Shown here piece after piece: positions 9,415 through 18,506 of a stretch of 64,000 nucleotides of DNA (position 1 is its first letter; each line of letters begins with the position of its first letter). The stretch is from NCBI RefSeq assembly GCF_004283755.1, contig NZ_SHMH01000003.1, positions 186,001 to 250,000 on the forward strand, in the 5' to 3' direction. Under the pieces are notes generated by a model. It worked only from the letters and a program-made list of their open reading frames with translations, was not told the DNA's origin and ran no database searches. Both the position numbers and the translations under genes were made by a program. The stretch comes from Pseudoxanthomonas winnipegensis. GTDB lineage: Bacteria; Pseudomonadota; Gammaproteobacteria; Xanthomonadales; Xanthomonadaceae.

Positions 9415-9581
9415 GCCGGGACCGGGGACCGGGGACCGTGGACCCGGAAAAAGAGAGGGGCGAAAGCTCGGTGCAGCCTGGACGCGACGAGGCGCGCAAC
9501 GATGATCGGTGAGGGCGCGCGGCCGCTTCAGACCTTGGGGTGCCGCCTTCCCGGATCCCCGGTCCCGGGTCCCCGGTCCCG
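9415..9581. repeat. GC-rich GGGACC/GGTCCC repeat arms between ccmE and ccmF
   Basis: The left block (9415-9447) repeats GGGGACC units. The right block (9550-9581) repeats the complementary CCCCGGTCCC units. Opposite orientation lets the two blocks fold into a long imperfect hairpin within the ccm transcript. It has the look of a dispersed intergenic element rather than a coding stretch. Confidence 0.6.
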
Positions 9582-9594
9582 CCCCTGCCAGACC

Positions 9595-10038
9595 TCACTG
9601 CTTCACCTGATGCTTCTGATGCGCCTTGCCCATCTTGTCGGCGACTTCCTTGGGCATGTAGGTCTCATCGTGCTTGGCCAGCACCTCGGTGGCCACGAAC
9701 CGGCCGCCCTGCATCGAGCCGGTGGCGACCACGGCCTGATCCTCGCGGAACAGGTCCGGCAGGATGCCGGTATAGACCACCGGCAGCTGCGCATCGCCGT
9801 CGGTGACGCGGAAATGCGCCTCCATCGAGCCTTGCGCGCGCTGGAACGAGCCACGCTCGACCATCCCGCCCAGGCGGAAGCGCGCGTGGTCACCGGCCTG
9901 GCCGGCAAGCACCTCGCCGGGGGTGAACAGATAGTTGGCATTGCGCGACAGCGCCGCGGCGACCAGGGCGGTGGCCAGGCCCGCGGCCACCAGCAGGGCG
10001 CAGACCAGCAGCAGACGACGACGGCGGACCGGATTCAT
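9595..10038 (-). CDS. ccmE: Heme chaperone CcmE
   Basis: A 147-residue membrane-anchored periplasmic protein that carries heme covalently on a histidine and passes it to CcmF. One N-terminal helix (about 8-29) is followed by an OB-fold domain. The heme-binding His lies in the conserved [10 protein letters not shown] segment near residue 122. The His/Lys-rich tail is typical. The start ATG overlaps the ccmD stop by four bases. Confidence 0.95.
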   Translation of the reverse strand: MNPVRRRRLLLVCALLVAAGLATALVAAALSRNANYLFTPGEVLAGQAGDHARFRLGGMVERGSFQRAQGSMEAHFRVTDGDAQLPVVYTGILPDLFREDQAVVATGSMQGGRFVATEVLAKHDETYMPKEVADKMGKAHQKHQVKQ

Positions 10039-10211
10039 CGCGGCAGCTCGGTCTGCGCGGGCGCGGCCACGCGTCGGGCCTGGGCGCGGGCCTGGCGCTG
10101 GCGCGCGTTGCGCAGTAGCTGGCGCAGCTGCAGGCGCGGCAGCAGGAAATCCCAGGTCAGCACGATCACGAACACCGCATAGGCGCCGACGACATAGGCC
10201 AGATAGCTCAC
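10035..10211 (-). CDS. ccmD: Heme exporter protein CcmD
   Basis: A 58-residue single-span membrane protein that joins the CcmABC complex and helps release heme-loaded CcmE. A helix from [18 protein letters not shown] is followed by an Arg/Gln-rich cytoplasmic tail, as usual for CcmD. The start is a GTG at 10211 whose bases overlap the ccmC stop (GTGA). No ATG is available, so this start follows from the coupling and from the family length. Confidence 0.85.
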   Translation of the reverse strand: MSYLAYVVGAYAVFVIVLTWDFLLPRLQLRQLLRNARQRQARAQARRVAAPAQTELPR

Positions 10212-10966
10212 GGGCGTGCCTCTGCCAGCCGCAGCACCCAGTCCTTGCCGGCTTCGCGGCGCAGGTTGTCCAGCCGCGCGCGCTGCAGCAGCGAACCGGC
10301 GAACCAGGCCTTGGTCGCCAGCACCATGATCCACAGCGGAGCGATCATGCTGGCGTCCATGTGCGAGGGGCCCATCAGGCTGATGGTCTGGCCCTGGTGC
10401 AGCGAGTTCCACCACACCACCGAATAGCGGATCACCGGCAGCAGCGCCACCCCGACGATGGCCAGCAGCCCGGCGGCGCGGGCGGCCGCGCGGCGGTCCT
10501 CGATGGCGCCGTACAGGCCCATCACGCCCAGATAGAGGAACAGCAGGATCAGCTCGGTGGTCAGGCGCGGATCCCAGTCCCACCACGTGCCCCACATCGG
10601 CTTGCCCCAGATCGAACCGGTGGCCAGGGTGATGAGGGTGAAGGCCGCGCCGATCGGCGCGCAGGCCATGGCCAGGATCTCGCACAGCTTGATGCGCCAG
10701 ACCAGGGCGATGACCGCGTACAGCGCCATCAGCCCGAACACGAACAGGCTCATCCACGCGGCGGGCACGTGGATGTAGAGGATCCGGAAGCTGTCGCCCT
10801 GCTGATAATCGGCCGGCACCACGAACAGCGCCTGCCACAGCCCGAACGCCATCGCCAGCAGGCCCACGCCAAAGCACCACGGCGCCCAGCGCGCGGCGAA
10901 GCGATCGAACACCGGCGGCGAGCCGAGCCGATGGAACCACAGCACTAGCGCATTGTTCTGGGACAT
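10208..10966 (-). CDS. ccmC: Heme exporter protein CcmC
   Basis: A 252-residue inner-membrane protein with six helices that presents heme to CcmE. The heme-handling motif reads [12 protein letters not shown], and periplasmic histidines occur in YIHVPAAW and [11 protein letters not shown] 10966 gives the family-typical start MSQNNAL. A longer reading upstream is possible but has no family support. The gene next upstream is azurin (183 bases away), not ccmB, which is the sign of the split locus. Confidence 0.95.
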   Translation of the reverse strand: MSQNNALVLWFHRLGSPPVFDRFAARWAPWCFGVGLLAMAFGLWQALFVVPADYQQGDSFRILYIHVPAAWMSLFVFGLMALYAVIALVWRIKLCEILAMACAPIGAAFTLITLATGSIWGKPMWGTWWDWDPRLTTELILLFLYLGVMGLYGAIEDRRAAARAAGLLAIVGVALLPVIRYSVVWWNSLHQGQTISLMGPSHMDASMIAPLWIMVLATKAWFAGSLLQRARLDNLRREAGKDWVLRLAEARP

Positions 10967-11149
10967 CTGAACTCGTGGGCTTGCGGGAAGACGCCAGCTG
11001 GCACCGGTCAGGCGCAGGCAGGGCCTGCGCCACGCGGATCGATCCACCGCGCGGCGCCAGGATTGTCCAACAAAAGCAGGTGCGATCGCCACGCGGCATC
11101 GCACGCTGCCACGGGCCCCCGGCCTGGATGCCAGAGGCCGCGCCAGGAC

Positions 11150-11611
11150 TTACTTGATCGTCAGGGTGCCCTTCATCAGCGCCGAATGGCCGGGGAAGCT
11201 GCAGAAGAACGCATACGGGCCGCCGCTGGTGATCTTGGCGACCGGGAAGCTGACCGAGCTGCTCTCGCCGCCGCCCACCAGCTTGCTGTGGGCCACCACG
11301 CGCGCGTCGTCGGCCTTGACGTAGTCGGCGGCCGCGCCGGCCTTCATGCCGTCGCTGTCGATGCCGGCCATGTCCGCGGTCTTGGCGATGACCACGTTAT
11401 GGCCCATCACGGTCTTGGCCAGCTTGCCGGTGTGCTTGAGATTGATGGTGAAGCTGGCGCAGCTCTTGGGCACGTCGATGTTGGCCAGGTTGTACTTCAT
11501 CGCGTCGTTGCCTTCCAGGTCGGCCGAGCACTTGTCCGCGGCGCGCGCGCCGAACGAGACGAACGAGGCGGACGCTGCGAGCGCGGCGATGGCAATCAGG
11601 TGGAAACGCAT
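11150..11611 (-). CDS. azu: Azurin (blue copper electron carrier)
   Basis: A 153-residue precursor of a periplasmic type-1 copper protein. A signal peptide of about 24 residues ends near ARA-AD. Copper ligands are visible as His71 (MGHNVV), Cys137 (FFCSFPGH), His142 and Met146. The structural disulfide pair is Cys28 and Cys51. GGAG lies nine bases before the ATG. It sits between the c4-type cytochrome gene and ccmC in the same direction. It is a plausible partner of the decaheme conduit or of a terminal oxidase. Azurin is also a general carrier in this family. Confidence 0.95.
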   Translation of the reverse strand: MRFHLIAIAALAASASFVSFGARAADKCSADLEGNDAMKYNLANIDVPKSCASFTINLKHTGKLAKTVMGHNVVIAKTADMAGIDSDGMKAGAAADYVKADDARVVAHSKLVGGGESSSVSFPVAKITSGGPYAFFCSFPGHSALMKGTLTIK

Positions 11612-11772
11612 GCTTGAACTCCGATGGTGGTTGGGGGTGTGAAAAAAGGCGTTGGCTAGAAAGCCTGTTGGCGGTGCGATGCGCTGCCGAGTCTGAACGC
11701 GGTGGCGCGGAAGTCCCGCATTCGTGTGGAGCGTGCGATGGTCCGATGATGGGCGCGCGAAAGGAAGATGCG

Positions 11773-12720
11773 CTAGGGGTGGGGTGCGGAGAGCCAGGTG
11801 GACAAGGCCAGGATCGCGTCGTCGTCCAGAGGCTTGGCGACCCCGCTCATTACCATATCCGTGGTGGATGCGTGTAGCTGTCCCTGCCTGAACGCAGTCA
11901 GCCTGCTCTGAAGATAGGGTTGCTGTTGCCCCATCAGGGCCGGGTAGAGCGTCCACGCGGTCGACCCACCCTGCGCCTTGCCGGCCAGCGGATAGCCGCG
12001 CCCGTCGGCGCCGTGGCAGCCTTGACAGGGCGCGATCCCCTTGGCCGGATCGCCGTGGTGATAGAGACGGTTGCCGGTCTCCATCAGCGTCGGATCGGCG
12101 GCGGCAGGCGCATCGGCACTGGCCTGCTCGCCGCTGGGGGCAGGGCCGGGAGGCGGCACCGCCGGCATGCTGGAGAAGTAGGCGGCCAGGTCGCGCATGT
12201 CCTGCTCGCTCAGGGGGGCTGCCATTGCCGTCATCGGCGATTCGGGCAGCATGCCGCGCTTGTAGCCGACCAGTTCCCAGTAGAGGTAGTCGGCGTGCTG
12301 ACCGGCGAGGTTGGGAAAGATCGGCGCGGCCGCGATGCCGTTGGCGCCATGACAGGCCACGCAGACCTCGGCCTTGGCCTTGCCAGCGCTGGCATCGCCG
12401 TGGATGGGCGCGACGCGGCGCAGATCCAGGCGGGCAGGCGATGCAGCCGGTGCGGCGTCGGGCGCTTGCGCGGTCGCCTCGTTCGATGCCTGAGCAGGCG
12501 CATCGCCCACGGCGGCGCCACCGCTTGCCGGGGCTGGGGAAGCTGCCGCCGGTGCGGCGGCCGCCCGGCTGGGCGACGTCCCGCTGGCAGAAGCCGGCAG
12601 CGTCGCGTGCGGTGCATCGGAGGGGGGCGATGGCGTGGTCTGCGGTCCGGCCCGCGAGACCGCGCTACCCAGCGACAGTATCCCCAGGCCCACCATCAGC
12701 CAGCGTGCCGGGCGGTTCAC
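11773..12720 (-). CDS. Diheme c4-type cytochrome with long Ala/Pro-rich N-terminal tether
   Basis: 315 residues with two heme-binding motifs, CVACH (120-124) and CQGCH (231-235). Each lies in a class I domain of the c4 type ([14 protein letters not shown] and [13 protein letters not shown], with SPMTAMA as a likely Met ligand region). Residues 1-22 form a hydrophobic signal or anchor. Residues about 25-105 are low-complexity Ala, Pro and Ser, a tether that ordinary c4 proteins lack. The GTG start at 12720 overlaps the stop of the barrel gene (GTGA). c4 cytochromes shuttle electrons in the periplasm and often feed cbb3 oxidases. Here it probably links the conduit to the respiratory chain. Confidence 0.85.
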   Translation of the reverse strand: MNRPARWLMVGLGILSLGSAVSRAGPQTTPSPPSDAPHATLPASASGTSPSRAAAAPAAASPAPASGGAAVGDAPAQASNEATAQAPDAAPAASPARLDLRRVAPIHGDASAGKAKAEVCVACHGANGIAAAPIFPNLAGQHADYLYWELVGYKRGMLPESPMTAMAAPLSEQDMRDLAAYFSSMPAVPPPGPAPSGEQASADAPAAADPTLMETGNRLYHHGDPAKGIAPCQGCHGADGRGYPLAGKAQGGSTAWTLYPALMGQQQPYLQSRLTAFRQGQLHASTTDMVMSGVAKPLDDDAILALSTWLSAPHP

Positions 12721-15251
12721 AGCGCCACCTCCACCAGCACACCGACGGTATTGACGCGATAGCCCTGCGGGCCCTGGTCCAGATAGACGCGTTGGTCCAT
12801 GACCAGCCCTTCGTCGAAGCCCAGATAGTGCCAATCGGAGATATAGCCACGTTCGTAGGTGTCGAACAGGCGCATGGCGATGTTGCGGGCCACCGGGAAG
12901 GCCAGCGAGAGCGAGAGCGAATTGGACTTGTACACCATGTCCGGATACTTGCCCGACGTGCTGCCGTCGCTCAGCGCGGGCGAGGTGAGCGCGCCGGTGG
13001 TGAGGTAGCGGTAGGAGGTGGTCCCGCGCGAGTAGGTCCAGTTCCACGCCAGATCCAGCGTGGCCGGTCCCAGCTTGCGCGTCAGGTTGGCGCCGGCGTA
13101 GCGGTTGCGCTGCAGGTCGCTGACCCACCAGCGATTGGCCAGCGGGTAGACCGATCCGCCCAGGGTGGGGTCCTGCCCCGTATTGGCGTCGTTGACGTTG
13201 GCAAGATCCAGATCCGAGTGGTCGACCCCGAACCATGCGCTGGCCGTGGTCGTCTCGGCGGGTGCCCACTCCCACTGCAGACTGCCGGCCCGGGTGTTGT
13301 AGCCGCGCCGGCCGAGCACGGCATCGTAATCGTTGTAATCGGTACGCGCCGAGGCATAGAGCGTCATGTCAGAGGGCAGCACGAAGGTCGCCATGACATC
13401 GAGCTTGTTCTCGGTCCGGCTCGACAGGTCGTACTTGCGCAGCGCCGAGACCGTATGGGCGGTCACGCCTTCGTCGGATTCGACGAAGTTGGGCAGGGAC
13501 GAGGAGAAGGTGAATTCATAGGGGTCGTAGTAGTAGTCGCTGCCGGTGCGCTTGAGCCAGGTGTAGTTGACCCGCAGGGTGAGCCAGTCGCTGGCGCGAT
13601 TGGTCCAGGTCGCCTTGGCCTGGTTGTCGTGGGTGGTGGCGACCTCGCGGTGCGCGCGCTGGGTATCGGTGCGCGAGAGGGTGAGGCCCAGCGTCTGCTT
13701 GGGCGCCAGGCTCCAGTCCGCGCCGAGGGAGAACTCATGCGTTTCCCTGTCCAACGGCAGGTTGCGGATGCGCGTGACCGTCCCCGGCGACAGGACCGGG
13801 TCCCACACGCCCATTTCGCCGGGCACCACGCTGCCCTGCGCGCCGTTCTCGGCGATGTATCCATACTGATCGGTCAGCGGGTTGTAGGCCCAATAGGTCC
13901 CCTTGTAATCCTGGCGGTCGTACTTGGCGCTCGCCCGCACGGTCACGTCCTCGATCGCCTGGGCGACCCAGCGCACGTCCAGCATCTGGGTATCGATGGC
14001 CATGTCCGCGCGGGTGCGCGAGAGCGCGGCAGTGGTGTTCCAGTCGGCGCAGTTGAACAGGCCACCGGGAATCGGAAGGCCGAATTGCCCCTGGCAATCC
14101 ATCGGCGGCAGCAGGCGATCGTTCTGGCGCATGCGGCCCAGCGCGGTGGTGATCGAAAAGTCGCCCTGCCACGGCGTCTTGCGGGTGAACGAAGCGCGCA
14201 GGTTGTGCGCATCGTTGTCGGGTTCGTAGGCGAATTGTCCGCTTGTCAGCGTCGGACCCGATACGCCGAGCAGGCTGGCCAGCGGAAACGGCACCTGATA
14301 GTCGAAGCTGGCGCCGCTATTGCGGAAAAACGAGCCGGTATAGGCGAACTCCATGCGCCAGACATTGCCGGTGAAGCGCCCGCCGCCGCTGACGTTGAAG
14401 GTGCTGTCGTTGATCGGCCGCGGAATCTCGTAGATGCCGCCGGTCGAGAACGGCAGGGCATAGTCGAAGAAGAACGCCCCGCCAAACGGGCGCGCACCCT
14501 TGCGCCGTTCGTCGCTGGCGTTGAAGAACACCGTCCAGCGCGGATTGACGAAATAGCTCAGGCCCACCCCGGCCTTGTCGCGTACCACACGCAGCACGCG
14601 CCCGCTCTCGGCCGCGGACACCGCCGCGACCTGCGCGGTGGTCGAGGCGCCAGGAATCAGGCCATCCTTCAGGGTCAGGTGATGGCTGCCGACGCCGTCC
14701 CAGATGGAATGCGCATCGCCGCTGGTGACGTTGGCCTGGCTGCGATAGAAGGCCTGCAGCCGATACTTGCCGGCGCGGCCGTACACCAGCCGGTAGAACT
14801 GGTCGCTGTCGCCAAGACGGCTGAAGCGCAGGTTGGCATAGCGTCCATCGCCGGGATGGACGAACCACAGGTCGGCCGTGGCGATCAGGCCGTTGCCCAG
14901 ATCGTTGTACCGACGCCACAGCATCGCATCGCGATCGCCGGAGATGTTCAGCGCGCCCAGCGCGACCGTGCCCAGCGATCGCCAGCCATCGCCCTCCGGC
15001 ACGGCGCCCAGGTCCGGCGCGCAGCGGTACAGGAAGCCGCTGGGCGTGCGCTTGCGTTCGCCGCTGATCCAGGACATCCCGTCGGGATCGCAGTCGATCG
15101 AGCGCATGCCACCGCTGGTGTCCAGCACGTTGCCGAACTGCAGGTCCACGCCATGGCCACTGTCCTGGGCGGCGGCGCCGCCACTGCCGAGCAGCAGCGT
15201 CAGGGCCAGCAGCGAGGGGCGCGGCGGGAGGCAACGGACGGGCTTGCGCAT
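12717..15251 (-). CDS. mtrB: MtrB/PioB-family outer-membrane beta-barrel
   Basis: An 844-residue outer-membrane porin of the MtrB/PioB/MtoB type, which sheathes a decaheme cytochrome and lets electrons cross the outer membrane. A signal peptide (about 1-28, ending GGAAAQ) is followed by the family's N-terminal pattern GVDLQFGNVLDTSGGMRS. A long series of alternating aromatic amphipathic strands follows and continues to the C-terminus. The CxxC found near the N-terminus of Shewanella MtrB is absent. Single cysteines occur instead, in SIDCDPDG and LYRCAPDL and later in MDCQG and FNCADW. GGGAGAAGG precedes the ATG. The gene starts 12 bases after the decaheme gene. Confidence 0.88.
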   Translation of the reverse strand: MRKPVRCLPPRPSLLALTLLLGSGGAAAQDSGHGVDLQFGNVLDTSGGMRSIDCDPDGMSWISGERKRTPSGFLYRCAPDLGAVPEGDGWRSLGTVALGALNISGDRDAMLWRRYNDLGNGLIATADLWFVHPGDGRYANLRFSRLGDSDQFYRLVYGRAGKYRLQAFYRSQANVTSGDAHSIWDGVGSHHLTLKDGLIPGASTTAQVAAVSAAESGRVLRVVRDKAGVGLSYFVNPRWTVFFNASDERRKGARPFGGAFFFDYALPFSTGGIYEIPRPINDSTFNVSGGGRFTGNVWRMEFAYTGSFFRNSGASFDYQVPFPLASLLGVSGPTLTSGQFAYEPDNDAHNLRASFTRKTPWQGDFSITTALGRMRQNDRLLPPMDCQGQFGLPIPGGLFNCADWNTTAALSRTRADMAIDTQMLDVRWVAQAIEDVTVRASAKYDRQDYKGTYWAYNPLTDQYGYIAENGAQGSVVPGEMGVWDPVLSPGTVTRIRNLPLDRETHEFSLGADWSLAPKQTLGLTLSRTDTQRAHREVATTHDNQAKATWTNRASDWLTLRVNYTWLKRTGSDYYYDPYEFTFSSSLPNFVESDEGVTAHTVSALRKYDLSSRTENKLDVMATFVLPSDMTLYASARTDYNDYDAVLGRRGYNTRAGSLQWEWAPAETTTASAWFGVDHSDLDLANVNDANTGQDPTLGGSVYPLANRWWVSDLQRNRYAGANLTRKLGPATLDLAWNWTYSRGTTSYRYLTTGALTSPALSDGSTSGKYPDMVYKSNSLSLSLAFPVARNIAMRLFDTYERGYISDWHYLGFDEGLVMDQRVYLDQGPQGYRVNTVGVLVEVAL

Positions 15252-15263
15252 GACCTTCTCCCC

Positions 15264-16310
15264 TTACTCGTGCAGTCGCGGGCCGGAGGGGTGGTTGGAA
15301 CCATGGATCTGCGCGTGGCAGGTCAGGCAGCCGCGCGCCATGAGGCGTTCGTCCGGTGCGGCGCCATTGGCCAGCTGTCCGGGCAGGAACAGATCGTTGG
15401 GATGGCGGGTGTGCGAGTGGCACTGCTGGCACAGCATCGGCACCGGCGCCACCAGCAGCGCGTGTTGGTTGGAGCCGTGCGGCGTGTGGCAGTTCAGGCA
15501 GCTCTCGCGCACCGGCGCGTGTTCGAACAGGAACGGCCCGCGCTTCTCGGCATGACACTGGTAGCAGGTCTCGTTGACCGTGTCGGTCTTGAGCAGCGAG
15601 GCGGTGATGGTGCCGTGCGGGTTATGGCAGTCCGCGCAGCTGAGCTGGCCCTCGGGCAGCGGCATGTGCGAGCGACGGTTGAACTGCTGGCGGACGTCCT
15701 TGTGGCAGGTCGCGCAGGTCTCGCTGATCGACTGCTGCGCCGTCAGGCCTTCGCTGGAGAAGCGCGCCATCGGGTTGTGGCAGTCGCTGCAGGAGACCTC
15801 GTTGCGCTGATGGACCGAACCGGTCCAGTGGTCGCGCGGGCCGCCGGCGTGACAGCCCAGGCACGCGCCGGCCTGCGTCTTCACCGGCGTGCCGCCGCCA
15901 TGAGTGAAGGCGATGATCAGGCCCTTGGTGCTGGGGCTGGCCGCATGCGCCGAGCCCGGACCGTGGCAGGCCTCGCAGGTGGCGGTGGACGGATTGGCGG
16001 CCAGGGCGGTGTTCATGCCCAGCGCATGCACCGTGTGGGCGAAGTTGTCGGTTTCCCTGCCGTGGCAGGCGGTGCAGGTGGCCTGGCCGACCGGCCTGGC
16101 GCCGGGTGCGAGCGGGTTGGTGGCGGGGCTTGCCTGGTCGAAGGCCGTCGCGCCCAGCGTGCCGTGCGGGTTCGCCACCGGATGTTCGGCGCCGAACTGG
16201 GTGGACGGCAGCTTGACCGCGTTCGAAGTCTGCGGTGCCGACCAGGCCAGGCCGGCGAGCACGCATGTGGCCGTCAGGAACAGCAGGACAAACAGCGCGC
16301 TCCTCGCCAT
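15264..16310 (-). CDS. mtrA: Periplasmic decaheme cytochrome c, MtrA/DmsE family
   Basis: 348 residues with ten CxxCH heme sites, at 79, 112, 150, 174, 199, 225, 249, 271, 294 and 328. Scattered histidines can act as sixth ligands, for example HTVHALG and SHMPLPEG. This is the count and length of MtrA/MtoA/PioA/DmsE proteins, which form a heme wire inside an MtrB-type barrel. ATG 16310 begins the signal peptide (MARSALFVLLFL) and has AAGGA nine bases upstream. An in-frame GTG at 16343 is a weaker alternative. There is no MtrC-like surface cytochrome next to it. That favours an MtoAB/PioAB-like module, perhaps oxidising external metal or donors, but the direction of electron flow is inference. 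Confidence 0.9.
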   Translation of the reverse strand: MARSALFVLLFLTATCVLAGLAWSAPQTSNAVKLPSTQFGAEHPVANPHGTLGATAFDQASPATNPLAPGARPVGQATCTACHGRETDNFAHTVHALGMNTALAANPSTATCEACHGPGSAHAASPSTKGLIIAFTHGGGTPVKTQAGACLGCHAGGPRDHWTGSVHQRNEVSCSDCHNPMARFSSEGLTAQQSISETCATCHKDVRQQFNRRSHMPLPEGQLSCADCHNPHGTITASLLKTDTVNETCYQCHAEKRGPFLFEHAPVRESCLNCHTPHGSNQHALLVAPVPMLCQQCHSHTRHPNDLFLPGQLANGAAPDERLMARGCLTCHAQIHGSNHPSGPRLHE

Positions 16311-16487
16311 ATGCCACGATCCTTGCGTCTGCCTGGCTCCCACGGGACGTGGTCGCTCGGTGGCGTAATCGCCATTGCGTTTACGGTACGCATGGGTTCA
16401 GGAAGGGTTCAAGTCGCGGTGCAGCAATACGCCCACGCATGGCGCAATCTGGTCAAGCGCAGGCGATTCTGGCAACGAACCCAGACG

Positions 16488-17171
16488 CTATTCAGCGGCG
16501 ATGCGCAGTGCCGCGGCGGTGGCCAGCGGCGCCAGGACGATGGCCAGCGCCAGGCCGGCGGCGAGCATCAGCAGGGCGAAGCCCGGGTCCAGTCCTTCGC
16601 TGGCGCGCGCCACCGCGCCGGCGCCGAACACCAGGACCGGCACGTACAGCGGCAGCGCCAGCAGGGCCAGCAGCACCCCGGCCCGGCGCATGCCCACGGT
16701 CAGTGCCGCCACCACCGCGCCGAGCAGGCTCAGCAGCGGCGTGCCCAGGGCCAGCGAGGCCATCAGCACCGGCAGCAGCGGGCGCGGCAGATACAGCAGC
16801 TCGGCCAGCAGCGGCGTGGCGATCAACACCGGGCCGGCGGTCGCCAGCCAGTGCGCGAACACCCGCACGGCCACCAGCCAGGCCAGCGGCACGGGGGCCA
16901 GGATCCATTGCTCCAGCGAGCCGTCCTCGGCATCGCCACGGAACAGGCTGTCCAGGGTCAGCAGCCCGGCCAGCAGCGCGGCCAGCCACAGCACCGCCGG
17001 CGCCACCCGTCCCAGCAGCTGCGGGTTGGCGCCCAGCGCCAGGGCGAACAGCACCACCACCAGCAGCGCGAACAGCGCCGGCTGCAGCGCATCGCCGCGC
17101 CGGCGCCAGAGCAGGCGCAGGTCGCGGCGCAGCAGCGCGGCGGCGGTGCCGGGCAGGCTGGGCGAACTCAC
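16488..17171 (-). CDS. ccmB: Heme exporter protein CcmB
   Basis: A 227-residue membrane subunit of the CcmABCD complex with six helices, which pairs with the ATPase CcmA to free holo-CcmE. Text such as [18 protein letters not shown] at the N-terminus and the hydrophobic profile match the family. The start is a GTG at 17171 overlapping the ccmA stop (GTGA). No ATG fits. The next gene downstream is the decaheme cytochrome after 177 bases, not ccmC. Confidence 0.93.
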   Translation of the reverse strand: MSSPSLPGTAAALLRRDLRLLWRRRGDALQPALFALLVVVLFALALGANPQLLGRVAPAVLWLAALLAGLLTLDSLFRGDAEDGSLEQWILAPVPLAWLVAVRVFAHWLATAGPVLIATPLLAELLYLPRPLLPVLMASLALGTPLLSLLGAVVAALTVGMRRAGVLLALLALPLYVPVLVFGAGAVARASEGLDPGFALLMLAAGLALAIVLAPLATAAALRIAAE

Positions 17172-17821
17172 GCGGCGGCCTGTTCGCGGCCGGCGAGCAG
17201 CAGTTGCCGGGTGCGCACCGGCGGGGCGGCGTAGGCGCCGTGGGTCGTGATCAGGGCTGCGCCGCCTTGCGCCAGATGCGCCGAGATCATCCGGTTGACC
17301 AGGGCGATGCCGTCCAGGTCGAGGTTGGCGTAGGGCTCGTCGAGCAGCCACAGCGGCGCCGGGGAGAGCCACAGCCGCGCCAGCGACAGGCGCTTCTTCT
17401 GCCCGGCCGACAGCTGCCGGGCCAGGGTGTCCTCGTAGCCGGCCAGGCCGGTGGCGGCCATCGCCTCGGCCGGCGTGAGCGTGGCGCGGCGGCCGTGCAG
17501 GCCGCACAGGAACGCCAGATTCTCCAGCGCGCCCAGATCGCCCTTCAGCGCCGGCAGATGCCCCAGATAGGCCATCGCCAGCGAACGCGCATGCGCATCG
17601 GCGCTGCGCCCCTCCAGCGCGATCGTCCCGGCGTCGGCGCGCAGCAGGCCCGCCAGCACGCGCAGCAGGGTGGTCTTGCCGGCGCCGTTGCCGCCCTGGA
17701 CCAGCAGCGCCTCGCCGGCGTCGAGCTGGAAGGCCAGCGGCCCGAATACCGGCTCCTCGTTGCGGCTGAAGGCCAGCGCCTGGACGGACAGCAGCGGCGG
17801 GCGCGGGGCATCGGAGGTCAT
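17168..17821 (-). CDS. ccmA: Cytochrome c biogenesis ATP-binding protein CcmA
   Basis: A 217-residue ABC ATPase that drives release of heme-loaded CcmE from CcmCD. The Walker A motif is [12 protein letters not shown], the signature reads LSAGQKKR (typical CcmA form), and Walker B is LWLLDEP. It is the first ccm gene of this block. ATG 17821 (MTSDAP) was chosen. ATG 17830, three codons upstream, is equally possible. Confidence 0.93.
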   Translation of the reverse strand: MTSDAPRPPLLSVQALAFSRNEEPVFGPLAFQLDAGEALLVQGGNGAGKTTLLRVLAGLLRADAGTIALEGRSADAHARSLAMAYLGHLPALKGDLGALENLAFLCGLHGRRATLTPAEAMAATGLAGYEDTLARQLSAGQKKRLSLARLWLSPAPLWLLDEPYANLDLDGIALVNRMISAHLAQGGAALITTHGAYAAPPVRTRQLLLAGREQAAA

Positions 17822-17892
17822 TGACCGCATTCTAGGGGAGGTCACCGATCGCGGCTGGTCCGGAAACGGAAGATCTGGTGGGCGCGCGCCGC

Positions 17893-18372
17893 TCAGCCCG
17901 TCCAGTCGGTGAACATGTCGTCGGGCGCATCGTGCGGGCGCGGGGCCTGCATGCGCAGGCGCACCGGTTCGCCGGTCAGCCAGTACAGCGTGCCGGCCTG
18001 GCCGAAGTCGCGCGCCAGCGCATCGGCCTGATCCCAGCCCACATCCAGCACCAGCCAGCCGTGCTCCACCGCGCCGCCCTGCGCATCGCAGCCCAGGGCG
18101 CGGTGGATGCTCAGGTGGGCCTCGCGCAGGCGCTGTTCCAGGACCTGGGCGGCCTCCAGGTTGCGCGCCTCGCCGGCCGGACAGGAGCGCGGATTCCAGG
18201 CGGTGACGAACTGGTAACTGCCCGCGCCGAGCTGGCGCTCCACGTCCGCGGCCGACTGGCCGACCTGGAACAGCCATTCCTTGCGCCCGACCACCACGAA
18301 GTAGTGCGCGGCGGCATACAGGCGGGCCAGGTCGCCCAGCGCCGGTGGTGTCTGTTCCAGTTCCCCGTTCAT
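17893..18372 (-). CDS. DUF3293 domain-containing protein
   Basis: A soluble protein of about 159 residues without signal peptide or membrane segment. Text such as [22 protein letters not shown] and LGCDAQGG resembles the DUF3293 family of short bacterial proteins, whose function is unknown. It lies 62-71 bases upstream of ccmA on the same strand and may share its promoter. In-frame ATGs at 18381 and 18390 are alternative starts. Confidence 0.75.
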   Translation of the reverse strand: MNGELEQTPPALGDLARLYAAAHYFVVVGRKEWLFQVGQSAADVERQLGAGSYQFVTAWNPRSCPAGEARNLEAAQVLEQRLREAHLSIHRALGCDAQGGAVEHGWLVLDVGWDQADALARDFGQAGTLYWLTGEPVRLRMQAPRPHDAPDDMFTDWTG

Positions 18373-18506
18373 GTCGCCGATCATGGGCATGGCGCGGCCC
18401 CGGCGCCAGTCAGACCAAGGTCGTGGGGCGCCCGTGCCGAGTCACCGGCGTGCTCGATTTCATTGCGTACACTTGCGGCCCCCACCGCCCGCCCCCCTTC
18501 GGACCG

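Noticed and set aside
12717..15251. Redox-active CxxC near the N-terminus of the MtrB-like barrel
   Set aside because: Searched for as in Shewanella MtrB, but only isolated cysteines occur.
12225..17234. A very long plus-strand open frame across the decaheme/barrel genes
   Set aside because: Its translation is Arg/Gln/Ala-rich without any motif. The minus strand carries ten heme motifs, a barrel and a cytochrome in normal operon spacing.
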